The notes beneath the pieces were generated by a model. That model searched no databases, had not been told where the DNA came from, and saw only the letters and a program-made list of their open reading frames with translations. Position numbers and translations under genes: made by a program. Shown piece after piece: positions 7,717 to 16,385 of a stretch of DNA of 64,000 nucleotides; positions within the stretch are counted from its first letter, which is position 1; each line of letters begins with the position of its first letter. Origin of the DNA: Bacteroidota bacterium (lineage in GTDB: Bacteria; Bacteroidota; Bacteroidia; B-17B0; Aurantibacillaceae); the NCBI GenBank assembly GCA_021323535.1, contig JAJONO010000010.1, positions 22,704-86,703 on the forward strand, read 5' to 3'.

Positions 7717-8597
7717 AGTTTAAAGAGAGCAAACACAAAAGGCGACACAAAAATCAGACTATCAAACCGGTCAAGTATACCTCCATGTCCGGGCATAATG
7801 TTGCCGCTGTCTTTAATCCCTGCTTCTCGTTTTAATTTACTTTCAACCAGGTCGCCAATGGTTGCAAGAATTGGTATTGCGATTCCGAGAATGGGCCACA
7901 TTGTAGATCCAAGCCTGTAGACATAACTGTCGAATAAAAAACTTAATCCAAAAGTTACAAGTACACCAATAATTGTTCCTTCCCAGGTTTTTCCGGGAGA
8001 AACACGTTCGATCATTTTATTTTTTCCCATTAAACTTCCACCGAGATAGGCGAATGTATCATTGCTCCAGATCAGGAAAATGATTCCGAGAATTAACCAG
8101 GGAGTAAAGAAATGATCTCCCATACATCCATCGTCATAAAAAACAGTTTGATTAAGAAGGGCAAAAGGAAGTACTGAATAAATACATCCTCCAATTGTAT
8201 ACAATCCATTCTGAATTGATTTTTCTTTTTTACTAAATAGAGAAACTGCAAGAATGATAAATGGTAGAATTACTACACATCCATTAAGCAATTTTTCAAG
8301 ATCTCCAAAATTTCCTGAATACCCACAACATCCTTCGTCTTCATTATGATGAAAATAACCCTCCAAATAAACAAAACGCAGATACAGAATAATTCCGGCG
8401 ACAAAGCCGATACCCTTATAAGGCGAAGCTCCAAGCTTTTCAGAAATCTTATAAAATTCATTGAGGCCAAGCATAGCTACTACAAAAAAGAAAATGCTGA
8501 AGGAGTAATAATTCCAGTATACGCAGCCAACAAGTAAGATCACAAACACTACGGCGCTCATGCTTCTTGTGGCGAGGGTCTTAAGGTTTAAAGCCAT
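7713..8597 (-). CDS. cdsA: Phosphatidate cytidylyltransferase
   Basis: CdsA makes CDP-diacylglycerol from phosphatidic acid and CTP, the branch point for membrane phospholipids. The 294-residue protein has about eight hydrophobic segments. It shows SNDTFAYLGGSLMGKNKMIERVSPGKTWEGTIIG and the C-terminal CTP_transf_1 signature GDLVESKLKREAGIKDSGNIMPGHGGILDRFDS. An internal insert rich in Glu, Asp and Cys (HHNEDEGCCGYSG, about residues 85-97) lies in a loop and is unusual. Its TACTTTTA promoter box lies four bases before the ATG. Confidence 0.95.
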   Translation of the reverse strand: MALNLKTLATRSMSAVVFVILLVGCVYWNYYSFSIFFFVVAMLGLNEFYKISEKLGASPYKGIGFVAGIILYLRFVYLEGYFHHNEDEGCCGYSGNFGDLEKLLNGCVVILPFIILAVSLFSKKEKSIQNGLYTIGGCIYSVLPFALLNQTVFYDDGCMGDHFFTPWLILGIIFLIWSNDTFAYLGGSLMGKNKMIERVSPGKTWEGTIIGVLVTFGLSFLFDSYVYRLGSTMWPILGIAIPILATIGDLVESKLKREAGIKDSGNIMPGHGGILDRFDSLIFVSPFVFALFKL

Positions 8598-8601
8598 GGT
8601 G

Positions 8602-8609
8602 TAAAAGTA
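8602..8609 (-). promoter_or_regulatory. Candidate -7 element TACTTTTA for cdsA
   Basis: The minus strand reads TACTTTTA-CACC-ATG. The 4-nt spacing predicts a leaderless mRNA starting at the ATG (8597). Confidence 0.55.
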
Positions 8610-8757
8610 CTATTTTTTTGACTTGGCTCTTGGTTCCTGAATCTTGATTCGTGACAAAATAATAGGATTTACTCGCTGATAACATCTACTGAATAAGGTG
8701 TTATGAATTTATAATAATTCCTCACCAAAATCTTCAACCTTTTCACTGGAAAAATCG

Positions 8758-8765
8758 TACCTTTA
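8758..8765 (+). promoter_or_regulatory. Candidate -7 element TACCTTTA for the RNase P RNA gene
   Basis: TACCTTTA is followed by TAGG and then the first paired base of helix P1 (8770). Because the RNA 5' end is set by structure, this gives a natural calibration of the element-to-start distance: 4 nt. Confidence 0.6.
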
Positions 8766-8769
8766 TAGG

Positions 8770-9149
8770 GCAAGTTGTTCTATCGCCCCGAAGTAGAATA
8801 AATTCACTTCGGGGAGGAAAGTCCGGGCAACACAGGGTAACCTGCCGCTTGATAAAAGCGGGTACTTTTCCAGGAATGGAATCGTAACAGAGAGTGCCAC
8901 AGAAACCAGGTAGCCCTGCAGCATTGCGCTACAGGGTGATAGTGAAAACGTGAGGTAAGAGCTCACGGATCTTTACAGTAATGTAAGGATTGGGTAAACC
9001 TCAGGTGTTGAAAGACCAAATAAGTTGCGGGTTAAGGCGACCCGTCTTCTTCCACGCAAGTGGGAACCGCAACGGGTAGGTCGCGTAGATAAATGATAGA
9101 TAGGGTCCCGGTTACGGGAAGAGAAACAAAACCCGGCTTACAGACTTGC
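8770..9149 (+). ncRNA. rnpB: RNase P RNA, bacterial class A
   Basis: This is the catalytic RNA of RNase P, which matures tRNA 5' ends. P1 pairs GCAAGT (8770-8775) with ACTTGC (9144-9149). The universally conserved GAGGAAAGTCCGGGC lies at 8814-8828. The AGAGTGCCACAGAAA segment, the GAAAACGTGAGGTAAGAGCTCAC segment, GGGTAAACC and the 3' ACCCGGCTTACAGACTTGC complete the conserved core. The length of about 380 nt is normal for Bacteroidota. The adhesin gene begins only 18 bases after the RNA end, so that operon is either transcribed from within or through this RNA gene. Confidence 0.97.
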
Positions 9150-9167
9150 TTTACTTAGACTGAACTC

Positions 9168-12100
9168 ATGATAAAACGTGTACTTTTTATTATTGGCCTC
9201 ATTCTCTCGCTCTTCAACGGAAAAGCGCAGTGCCCTCAGGTGTTCGATTACCTGGGAAATCTCTCTGGGAACCCTTATTGGATCAGTTGTACCGGCGGCG
9301 CTTATAATCTCAATTTTCAATCACCCACCAGCTGGGGTACTTATACTCTGAACTGGGGCGATGGTTCTGCTTTACAAACCGGTGCTTCTTATACCGGTGG
9401 AACTATTCTTACTCACAACTATGCTTCTACGGTAGATACATTCGTAGTTACACTGATTATTCCGGCCTTAAACTGTACACTAACCGGAGTTGTTGTGATG
9501 GAAAAGCCTGTGAATGCTTCCATACAAATTCCACTCGGCGGGGTAACACAAGCCTGCGCGCCAGCGTCTCTTGCCTTCATTAACTCAAGTACTGATGTAA
9601 GTCAAACCACACATTTTCAATGGAACTTCGGAGATGGTTCTCCACTTGCCAATTTCACCTATACGAATGTAGGGGCCACGGTCACGCACACCTACAATAA
9701 GGGTACGGTCAATTGCCAGACCCAGGTAACCCTGCTTGCATGGAACTATTGCAGCCAGGGAAATACAACCATTGCTACTTATAATCCTATTCAGATTTAT
9801 GATCTCGATAATGCGGCTATCACACCAAGTTCATTTATCAAATGCTGGCCCGATAATGTTTTTACTTTTACGAATACAACTCAAAGAAATTGTCTTGCAC
9901 AGGGAAATACGTTTCAGAGACAGGAATGGTGGAACTTTGGTGATTATTGGGGGATGGGCAACGATTCCATTTTCGACTGGAAACCCTGGCCGCCTACAAC
10001 ACCAATTACGATTGCATATCCCGCTGTTGGAACTTATTCCATAATGCTTCGCGACAGTAATCTTTGTGGTGTTGATACTGCTATCATTAACGTTACTATT
10101 GTAAATCCTCCAACAGCAGGTGTAATTGCACCGGCAGGACCAAATTGTCAGAACGCGCCAATCACTTTTACAAATAGCAGTCCTGCAGGATATTCTTACT
10201 TATGGAATTTTGGAACGGGGGGAGGATTTGTAAATCTTGGAACGGGACCGAAAACTTTTACCTATACAGCGCCCGGTGTTTATACAGTTCAGGTGGCAGC
10301 ATTTATTCCTGGAGCAGGGGCCGCGTGTACGAGTACCGCAGCCGTTACAGTCACCATACTTCCCGCCCCTACCGCCAACTTTGTTCATAGTCCAACGGTT
10401 GGATGTGTCACGCTCAACAATGTGGTCTTTAATGAATCCTCCATTGACGCGGTTGCATGGAACTGGAACTTTGGCAATGGAAATAACAGTAATCTCCAGA
10501 TTCCACCTACGCAAAATTATACAAACACCGGAGCTTTTACAATTTCGTTAACTGTTACGGGATCCAACACTTGCGTTCATACAAAAACTGCAAATGTGAT
10601 TGTTCATCCTGATCCGGTTGCTGATTTTTCTCCGACAGTGGCCTGCGTTGGTAGTGTTACTAATTTCACCAATATGTCAACCGTTACAGGAACGACCGCT
10701 ATTACAAGTTACACCTGGGATTTTGGTGACGGATCGGCAAATTCATTTTTACAGAATCCCAGCCACTCTTACACTGCCGCAGCATTATATACTGTACAGT
10801 TGACAGTTGCAACAGCCTTTTGTTCTAATACCGTAGTTAAGAATTTTTTAGCGAATGTAAAACCAACTGCCAATTTTGCGTTTACACCTACGGTTAATTG
10901 TCCGCCTTTTCCGGTTACTTTCTCAAACACAAGTTTGAACGGAACCAATTATCTCTGGAACTTCGGAACTACTCCAACAAGTACTTCCAATGCAGCGGGT
11001 CCAACATTTACATTCAACAATACAACCCAATCCAACCAGAATTTTACCGTGACATTGGTTGTACTAACTCCTGCAGGATGTGTGGACAGCGTCAAGCAAT
11101 CGTTAATGGTATATCCCAAACCGGTTGCAACATTCACTGGAAATTTAAATCCGGGATGTTCTCCTCTACCCGTTACATTCAACAATACAACAATTGGAGC
11201 CACAACATACAGCTGGAGTTTTGGAGATGGTAATTCTTCTACTGTATTAAACCCAAGCCATACGTTTACCAATAATTCATTACTACTTCAAACAAGCACC
11301 GTTCAACTTGTGGCAACAAACAGTGTTGGATGTACGGACACAACTCAAAATGTAGTAACCATCTTTCCTGAGCCATTCTTTACATTTACAATGATACCGG
11401 CGAGTGGATGTACTCCGTTATCTATTAATTTTCCTCCCGTACTGGGGGCAGTGAGTTATACCTGGAATTTTGGCGACGGATCTCCAAATTCTTCGTCAAG
11501 TAATCCGTCTCATGTATTTACGAACACAACAAGTACAAATCAAACTTACACCGTTACATTAATGGCAAGCAATGCCTTTGGTTGTATGGACACAACGTAT
11601 GGCATGCCAATAATTTTTCCAAAACCTGTTGCCAATTTCAGTCCCAATCCGAGTATTGGTTGTCCGCCTTTAGTCGTTAGCTTCAGCAATACAAGTACAG
11701 GAAATAACAGTGTAGCCTGGGATTTTAATAATGGACAAGCGTCTATCTTCGTTAATCCAACCATTACATTTACAGCGCCACCGGGTGCCAGCGCCACAAC
11801 GTACAGTGTAAAACTTTTAGTAGGCACGGCGAACAACTGTTTTGATTCCATTGTAAAAACGGTTAGTTTATTTTCGAGACCAAAAGCAGAATTTCTTGTG
11901 GACACTCCAGCCTGCGCCCCTAAGCTTATGACCTTTACGAATACTTCGCAGGGGGCAACAAGCTATAGCTGGACATTAGGCGATGGTGGAACTTCAAGTA
12001 TTGCTAATCCAATTCATACGTATCAGAATACAACGCCATTCAACCAAACGGTGATGGTAACCATGGTGGCTACAAATACGAATAACTGTAAGGATACAAC

Positions 12101-12932
12101 ACGGGTTCCTATGGCTATTCACCCGAAACCGCAGTTTTTTATTTCGGCGCTGCCCGATAGTGGCTGTACGCCGTTAAAGGTTTTCTTTCCTCCCATTGTC
12201 GGAGTAAACCAATACCAATGGACCTATGGTGATGGTAATACCGCCGGCACAGCAAGTGTATCCAACACATTTGTGAATGTAACCACATCTACAAAACTAT
12301 TTACTGTAACACTTATTGCCAGAGATATTCATACCTGCGCCGATACACCTACAAGAATAATTAAAGTATTTCCGCGGCCGGTGGCTTTCTTCAAAGCAGA
12401 TCCAACAAGTGTGTTTGTACCAAATCAGCCAACAGAGTTTTCGAATCTTTCAACGGGTGCGGTGAGTTACCAATGGAATTTTGGCGATGGTGGAAACTCC
12501 ACTGATTTTTCTCCTTCACATACATATGTAACTCCTGGTGAATACGATGTTATTCTTATCTCTACAAGCAATAAAGGCTGCAGGGATACATTTCAGCTTC
12601 CTGAAAAGATCATAGCGCTTGAAGAATCATTTGTACAGATTCCAAATGCTTTCACGCCAAATCCGGGTGGATCGCCAGGCTCGGTATATGATCCGAAAGA
12701 TAAAAGCAACGACATTTTCCATCCCGTTATTCGCGGTACAAGCAAGTATCTTCTCAGTATTTATTCCCGTTGGGGCGAATTGTTATTTGAAACCAGGAAC
12801 TCTGATGAAGGTTGGGATGGCTATTATAAAGGAAAATTATGCACGCAGGATGTTTACGTTTGGAAGGTTGTTGCTACTTTTATCGACGGAAAAATTTTTA
12901 CTAAAACAGGCGATGTACTGCTGATGAGATAA
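9168..12932 (+). CDS. Giant PKD-repeat surface protein with T9SS type B sorting domain (SprB-like)
   Basis: The 1254-residue exported protein starts with a signal peptide (MIKRVLFIIGLILSLFNGKAQ). It then has about a dozen PKD/beta-sandwich repeats marked by the W.FGDG motif (for example LNWGDGS at about residue 62, FQWNFGDGSP, YTWDFGDGS, YSWSFGDGN, YQWNFGDGGN). Residues about 1155-1254 form a gliding-motility-associated C-terminal domain (CHU_C), with NAFTPNPGG, DIFHPVIRG, IYSRWGELLFET and GWDGYYKGKLC. By analogy with Flavobacterium SprB it is probably a cell-surface adhesin secreted by T9SS. The repeats are diverged at DNA level, arguing for an old array. It heads a tight operon (gap 2 bp) with a PD40 protein and a PorP/SprF partner. 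Confidence 0.93.
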   Translation: MIKRVLFIIGLILSLFNGKAQCPQVFDYLGNLSGNPYWISCTGGAYNLNFQSPTSWGTYTLNWGDGSALQTGASYTGGTILTHNYASTVDTFVVTLIIPALNCTLTGVVVMEKPVNASIQIPLGGVTQACAPASLAFINSSTDVSQTTHFQWNFGDGSPLANFTYTNVGATVTHTYNKGTVNCQTQVTLLAWNYCSQGNTTIATYNPIQIYDLDNAAITPSSFIKCWPDNVFTFTNTTQRNCLAQGNTFQRQEWWNFGDYWGMGNDSIFDWKPWPPTTPITIAYPAVGTYSIMLRDSNLCGVDTAIINVTIVNPPTAGVIAPAGPNCQNAPITFTNSSPAGYSYLWNFGTGGGFVNLGTGPKTFTYTAPGVYTVQVAAFIPGAGAACTSTAAVTVTILPAPTANFVHSPTVGCVTLNNVVFNESSIDAVAWNWNFGNGNNSNLQIPPTQNYTNTGAFTISLTVTGSNTCVHTKTANVIVHPDPVADFSPTVACVGSVTNFTNMSTVTGTTAITSYTWDFGDGSANSFLQNPSHSYTAAALYTVQLTVATAFCSNTVVKNFLANVKPTANFAFTPTVNCPPFPVTFSNTSLNGTNYLWNFGTTPTSTSNAAGPTFTFNNTTQSNQNFTVTLVVLTPAGCVDSVKQSLMVYPKPVATFTGNLNPGCSPLPVTFNNTTIGATTYSWSFGDGNSSTVLNPSHTFTNNSLLLQTSTVQLVATNSVGCTDTTQNVVTIFPEPFFTFTMIPASGCTPLSINFPPVLGAVSYTWNFGDGSPNSSSSNPSHVFTNTTSTNQTYTVTLMASNAFGCMDTTYGMPIIFPKPVANFSPNPSIGCPPLVVSFSNTSTGNNSVAWDFNNGQASIFVNPTITFTAPPGASATTYSVKLLVGTANNCFDSIVKTVSLFSRPKAEFLVDTPACAPKLMTFTNTSQGATSYSWTLGDGGTSSIANPIHTYQNTTPFNQTVMVTMVATNTNNCKDTTRVPMAIHPKPQFFISALPDSGCTPLKVFFPPIVGVNQYQWTYGDGNTAGTASVSNTFVNVTTSTKLFTVTLIARDIHTCADTPTRIIKVFPRPVAFFKADPTSVFVPNQPTEFSNLSTGAVSYQWNFGDGGNSTDFSPSHTYVTPGEYDVILISTSNKGCRDTFQLPEKIIALEESFVQIPNAFTPNPGGSPGSVYDPKDKSNDIFHPVIRGTSKYLLSIYSRWGELLFETRNSDEGWDGYYKGKLCTQDVYVWKVVATFIDGKIFTKTGDVLLMR

Positions 12933-12934
12933 TA

Positions 12935-14500
12935 ATGAATTTGAATAAAAATATTTTTTACATAGTTCTTTTAACGTTTTTAAAAATCTCTGTTTTTGGC
13001 CAGGGAAAAGAAATCAAAAACACTCTGAAAGAGGCACAGGTTTACTTTGACATTGAAGATTATTTTCATGCCTGGCCATTGTACCACAAAGTACTTAACC
13101 TTGATTCAAAAAATGAAAAGGCCGGAGTGAATGGCGCTATTTGCATGTTCAGGCTCAATTATCCACTGGATAGTTTGTTATTTCTTGTTCCCAATCTGAG
13201 TTCTTCGTCGCTGGTGGATGCAAAATATTACCTGGCGAAAATTCAACATAAACAAAAACATTTCGACGAGGCCATTGATCTCCTTGAAAAATACAATAAG
13301 GAAAAGCCGAGCAAAAGATTACACACTCCGGAAGAAACAATTTATCTGATGGACATGTGTAAGAACGCAAAATTGTTAACAGGCAGTCCACACCGTTCCA
13401 TCATCAAAAATATTGGCGCCGAGATCAACTCTCCCGCTTCCGATTACGTTCCTGTTGTTGTTCCCGATGAATCTACTATTTATTTCACATCGCGACGTGA
13501 AGGAAGTTCCAACAACAGAAAAGATCTTGCGGGAAGCTATCATGAAGATATTTATGTGAGTTATAAAGAAAACGGAAAATGGAAAAAAGCTGAAAATATC
13601 GGGGCACCATTGAACACTGAAACAAACGACGCCTGTGTAGCTATTAGTCCCGACGGGCAAAGCATGATCATTTTCCGCACAGCGGCAGATATTGTTACTG
13701 GTGATTTATACATTACAAAAATGGGCGCCGACGGAAAATGGGAAGAACCGGTGAAGATGGGAAAAGAAATTAACTCGCAATTTATTGAAACGAGTGCCTG
13801 CTTTAGTAACGACACCAGCGCCATTTACTTTAGCAGCAATAGACCCGGAGGTTACGGCGGAAAAGATATTTACAGAATAAAAAGATTACCGAACGGAAAA
13901 TGGGCCATGCCTTATAATCTTGGGCCAAACGTAAATACGTTGTACGATGACGATTCTCCTTATCTGCATCCCGATGGTGTTACTTTATATTTCAGCAGCC
14001 GCGGACATAATACCATGGGAGGTTATGATGTTTTCAAAAGCATTCTTAATCCCGAAACCAATCAGTTTTCAAAAGCTGAAAATTTAGGATATCCAATTAA
14101 CAATGTGGGTGAGGATATTTTCTTTGTGATGAGCGTTGATGGTCAGCGCGGTTATTATTCTTCGATCAAAGATGAAACCTATGGCGACAATGATATTTAC
14201 CAGGTAGATACCCGTTTTGGCGACAACGATTTAAAAGTAAAACATGGAATGGCCTTTAAAGAAAATGTACCGGCTAAGATTAAAATTACTTTGCTTGACA
14301 ATGAAGGCAACCAGGTAAACGGAACCTATTACTCGAATCCTAAAACCGGAAGATTTATTCTTGTTATGAATCCTGTAAAATCTTACAAAGCAATTGTAGA
14401 AGCCGAAGGATACAGCACATTGGTGGTTGATATTGAACCCTTGGCTTTTGAAAAAGTTGAAAAGGATCTTGAATTTAAACTGGAAAAGAAATCAAATTGA
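12935..14500 (+). CDS. Exported TPR / PD40 beta-propeller protein of the adhesin operon
   Basis: The 521-residue protein has a signal peptide (NKNIFYIVLLTFLKISVFGQ) and a TPR-like helical region (about residues 25-150, HAWPLYHKVLNLDSKNEKAGVNGAI). WD40-like PD40 propeller repeats follow (YVPVVVPDESTIYFTSRREG, DACVAISPDGQSMIIF, SACFSNDTSAIYFSSNRPGGYGGKDIY, DDSPYLHPDGVTLYFSSRGHNTMGGYDVF). A carboxypeptidase-regulatory-like C-terminal beta domain ends the protein. It lacks the peptidoglycan-binding OmpA domain that many PD40 relatives carry. Position between the type B adhesin and the PorP/SprF gene suggests a periplasmic or outer-membrane role in secretion or anchoring of that adhesin. Confidence 0.88.
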   Translation: MNLNKNIFYIVLLTFLKISVFGQGKEIKNTLKEAQVYFDIEDYFHAWPLYHKVLNLDSKNEKAGVNGAICMFRLNYPLDSLLFLVPNLSSSSLVDAKYYLAKIQHKQKHFDEAIDLLEKYNKEKPSKRLHTPEETIYLMDMCKNAKLLTGSPHRSIIKNIGAEINSPASDYVPVVVPDESTIYFTSRREGSSNNRKDLAGSYHEDIYVSYKENGKWKKAENIGAPLNTETNDACVAISPDGQSMIIFRTAADIVTGDLYITKMGADGKWEEPVKMGKEINSQFIETSACFSNDTSAIYFSSNRPGGYGGKDIYRIKRLPNGKWAMPYNLGPNVNTLYDDDSPYLHPDGVTLYFSSRGHNTMGGYDVFKSILNPETNQFSKAENLGYPINNVGEDIFFVMSVDGQRGYYSSIKDETYGDNDIYQVDTRFGDNDLKVKHGMAFKENVPAKIKITLLDNEGNQVNGTYYSNPKTGRFILVMNPVKSYKAIVEAEGYSTLVVDIEPLAFEKVEKDLEFKLEKKSN

Positions 14501-15501
14501 GAAACCTACTCTACATACTTACCTTCGCTCTCCTTCTCCGCTCTCTTTCTGTTGTCGGTCAGGATCCGCATTTTACGCAATTCTATGCTACCCCACTCTT
14601 TTTAAATCCTGCCTTCACCGGTCTTACTTACGAACATCGTTTCAGCGCTAATTACCGCAATCAATGGCCGGGAATAAAAACAACCTATGTTACTTACATG
14701 GCTGCTTATGATTATAACATCAGTAACATGAACAGCGGCATTGGAGGATTTGTACTTCAGGATAAAGCAGGAACATCAAACCTTGTAACAACAACAAGTG
14801 GACTTAACTTTGCTTATCGCATTAAACTTGGAAAATTTTCGGAAGCACGTGGTGGTATAACAATGACTATGAACCAAAAAAAACTGGATAATACCAAATT
14901 GATATTTAACGACCAGTTTATTACAGGGTCATCCACCTCACAGGACGCTCTGGGAATTGACAAGGCCAGTTATTTTGATATGGGTGTTGGTGGATTGTTC
15001 AATTCACAGAATTTCTGGTTTGGTATCAGTGCAAAGCACATCAATCAACCTAATACAAGTATGACAGGAAACATTGAACCGCTTCCTGTTTACGCGAGTG
15101 TTCATGGAGGATACAGGTATATTATTTCGGCAAGAGGATCAGGAAAAACACATCTCGAAGAATTTGTGAGCGCTTCGTTCCATTATCGCCACGAACAAAA
15201 ATACGATCAGTTCGATATAGGCGCATATTATTTCAAGAACCTGATAAACGTAGGCCTGTGGTATCGTGGTTTACCATTTAAACGCTATGCCCCCGGTTAT
15301 CCCAACAGGGAAAGTATCGCGGTTCTTGTAGGACTTGAAATTCCGGATAAGAATTTTCGAGTGGGTTACAGTTTCGATGTCACTGTTTCTCGATTAGGAT
15401 TCAACAACACCATTGGCGCACACGAAGTATCCATCGTTTACGAAGTGGCTCAGAAGAGAAAAAGAAACAGACGGGTTGTGGTTTCTTGTCCGAAATTCTG
15501 A
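14497..15501 (+). CDS. PorP/SprF family type IX secretion system membrane protein
   Basis: This 334-residue outer-membrane beta-barrel protein has a signal peptide (RNLLYILTFALLLRSLSVVGQ) followed by the family hallmark DPHFTQFYATPLFLNPAFTGLTYEHRFSANYRNQWPGI. Later it has GIGGFVLQDKAGTSN and the C-terminal FRVGYSFDVTVSRLGFNNTIGAHEVSIVYEV. PorP/SprF proteins are needed for secretion and surface attachment of the type B-domain protein encoded beside them, here the PKD adhesin. The start is a TTG that overlaps the upstream stop (TTGA), implying translational coupling. The C-terminal KRKRNRRVVVSCPKF tail is longer than in many relatives. Confidence 0.93.
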   Translation: MRNLLYILTFALLLRSLSVVGQDPHFTQFYATPLFLNPAFTGLTYEHRFSANYRNQWPGIKTTYVTYMAAYDYNISNMNSGIGGFVLQDKAGTSNLVTTTSGLNFAYRIKLGKFSEARGGITMTMNQKKLDNTKLIFNDQFITGSSTSQDALGIDKASYFDMGVGGLFNSQNFWFGISAKHINQPNTSMTGNIEPLPVYASVHGGYRYIISARGSGKTHLEEFVSASFHYRHEQKYDQFDIGAYYFKNLINVGLWYRGLPFKRYAPGYPNRESIAVLVGLEIPDKNFRVGYSFDVTVSRLGFNNTIGAHEVSIVYEVAQKRKRNRRVVVSCPKF

Positions 15502-15502
15502 T

Positions 15503-15892
15503 TTGGATTTACTTTTTCTAAGGAGCCAAATTGGCACCTTAGACAATTCATTTACCAGCCTTCCATTTTCATTAAATAGCGAAGTGCTTTGTATGTTGTT
15601 ACCCTTTGCTTTTACAGAACAAGGAGTTGCCATGTTATCGGGTGTTCTAACGAGTAAGCAAGCAATAATTGTGAATATTCAAATCATGGGGACATTTACC
15701 GAAATGAGACAAATGCTTTTTGATAATACAGAATTACGTCTGTACATTGAGAAAATTAAAAAGAAAACCGAAAATAACACTAGAAACATTGAGGTTGTTT
15801 TCCGGTATTTAGATGAATTGATCGATAAAAAAGAGAGACCGAAAAAAAGGCCGATAGTAGGTTTTAAAACACGAAATAGAAAAATTAAATAG
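15503..15892 (+). pseudogene. 5'-truncated ORF6N-domain gene remnant
   Basis: The frame contains LRSQIGTLD and then PFAFTEQGVAMLSGVLTSKQAIIVNIQIMGTFTEMRQML, which are consecutive parts of ORF6N (phage antirepressor-related) proteins. It continues with a C-terminal coiled-coil-like tail (LRLYIEKIKKKTENNTRNIEVVFRYLDELI). The first part of the ORF6N domain (the usual VMLDRDLAELYEV block) is missing: the frame runs straight out of the upstream PorP/SprF gene. Between the two conserved blocks the sequence (NSFTSLPFSLNSEVLCML) does not fit the family. I see it as a decayed fragment of a mobile or phage-derived gene with no credible start codon. Confidence 0.7.
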
Positions 15893-16385
15893 GCTTAATC
15901 AACCCAAAGATCTTCTCATCATAAACCTTTCCACGTTTCATAATGTGTTCTTTTAGAAATCCTTCTTCTTTAAAACCATTTTTGAAAAGGACTTTATCTG
16001 AAGCTGAATTTCCTGAATAAACTCTTGCGATTATCTTCGTAATTCCTTCCACCGAAAAAGCTTTTTGTATTCCAAGTTTTACGGCTTCCGATGCATAACC
16101 TTTATTCCAGTATTCCTCTCCTATCCAGTAACCCAATTCTAAAACGTGGGAAGAATTTAAAGGCTGGCGATGCAAACCCAATCCTCCAATAACTTTATTG
16201 TTAAGAGTAATTGCGAAGAAAAAATCATTCGGAGTATTTTTTACAAATTCAAAAAACGAATCGCAATCTGACAGAGTATAAGGAAAAGGAACCCTGTCGG
16301 TCATATACCTCGAAACATTTTCGCTGTTCATCAGGCGCGTGATTTCAGGTTTATCCTGTACATCCAGGTTTCTGAGCGCTATCAT
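15885..16385 (-). CDS. GNAT family N-acetyltransferase (RimJ/RimL type)
   Basis: The 166-residue enzyme starts MIALRNLDVQDKPEITRLMN. It has the acetyl-CoA-binding GNAT core (IGGLGLHRQPLNSSHVLELGYWIGEEYWNKGYASEAVKLGIQKAF) and the RVYSGNSASDKVLFKNGFKEEGFL segment, which places it with the Acetyltransf_3 / RimJ-like branch. Substrate is unknown; such enzymes acetylate protein N-termini or small amines. Its ATG overlaps the stop of the upstream mannosyltransferase gene (ATGA), so it is the last gene of the tgt-lptF-mannosyltransferase operon. Confidence 0.87.
   Translation of the reverse strand: MIALRNLDVQDKPEITRLMNSENVSRYMTDRVPFPYTLSDCDSFFEFVKNTPNDFFFAITLNNKVIGGLGLHRQPLNSSHVLELGYWIGEEYWNKGYASEAVKLGIQKAFSVEGITKIIARVYSGNSASDKVLFKNGFKEEGFLKEHIMKRGKVYDEKIFGLIKPI

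Noticed and set aside
8763..8966. Open frame on the strand opposite the RNase P RNA
   Set aside because: It is fully explained by the conserved RNA sequence.
10200..11905. Several long alternative frames on both strands inside the PKD protein gene
   Set aside because: They are shadows of the repetitive Thr/Asn-rich coding sequence and have no family resemblance.
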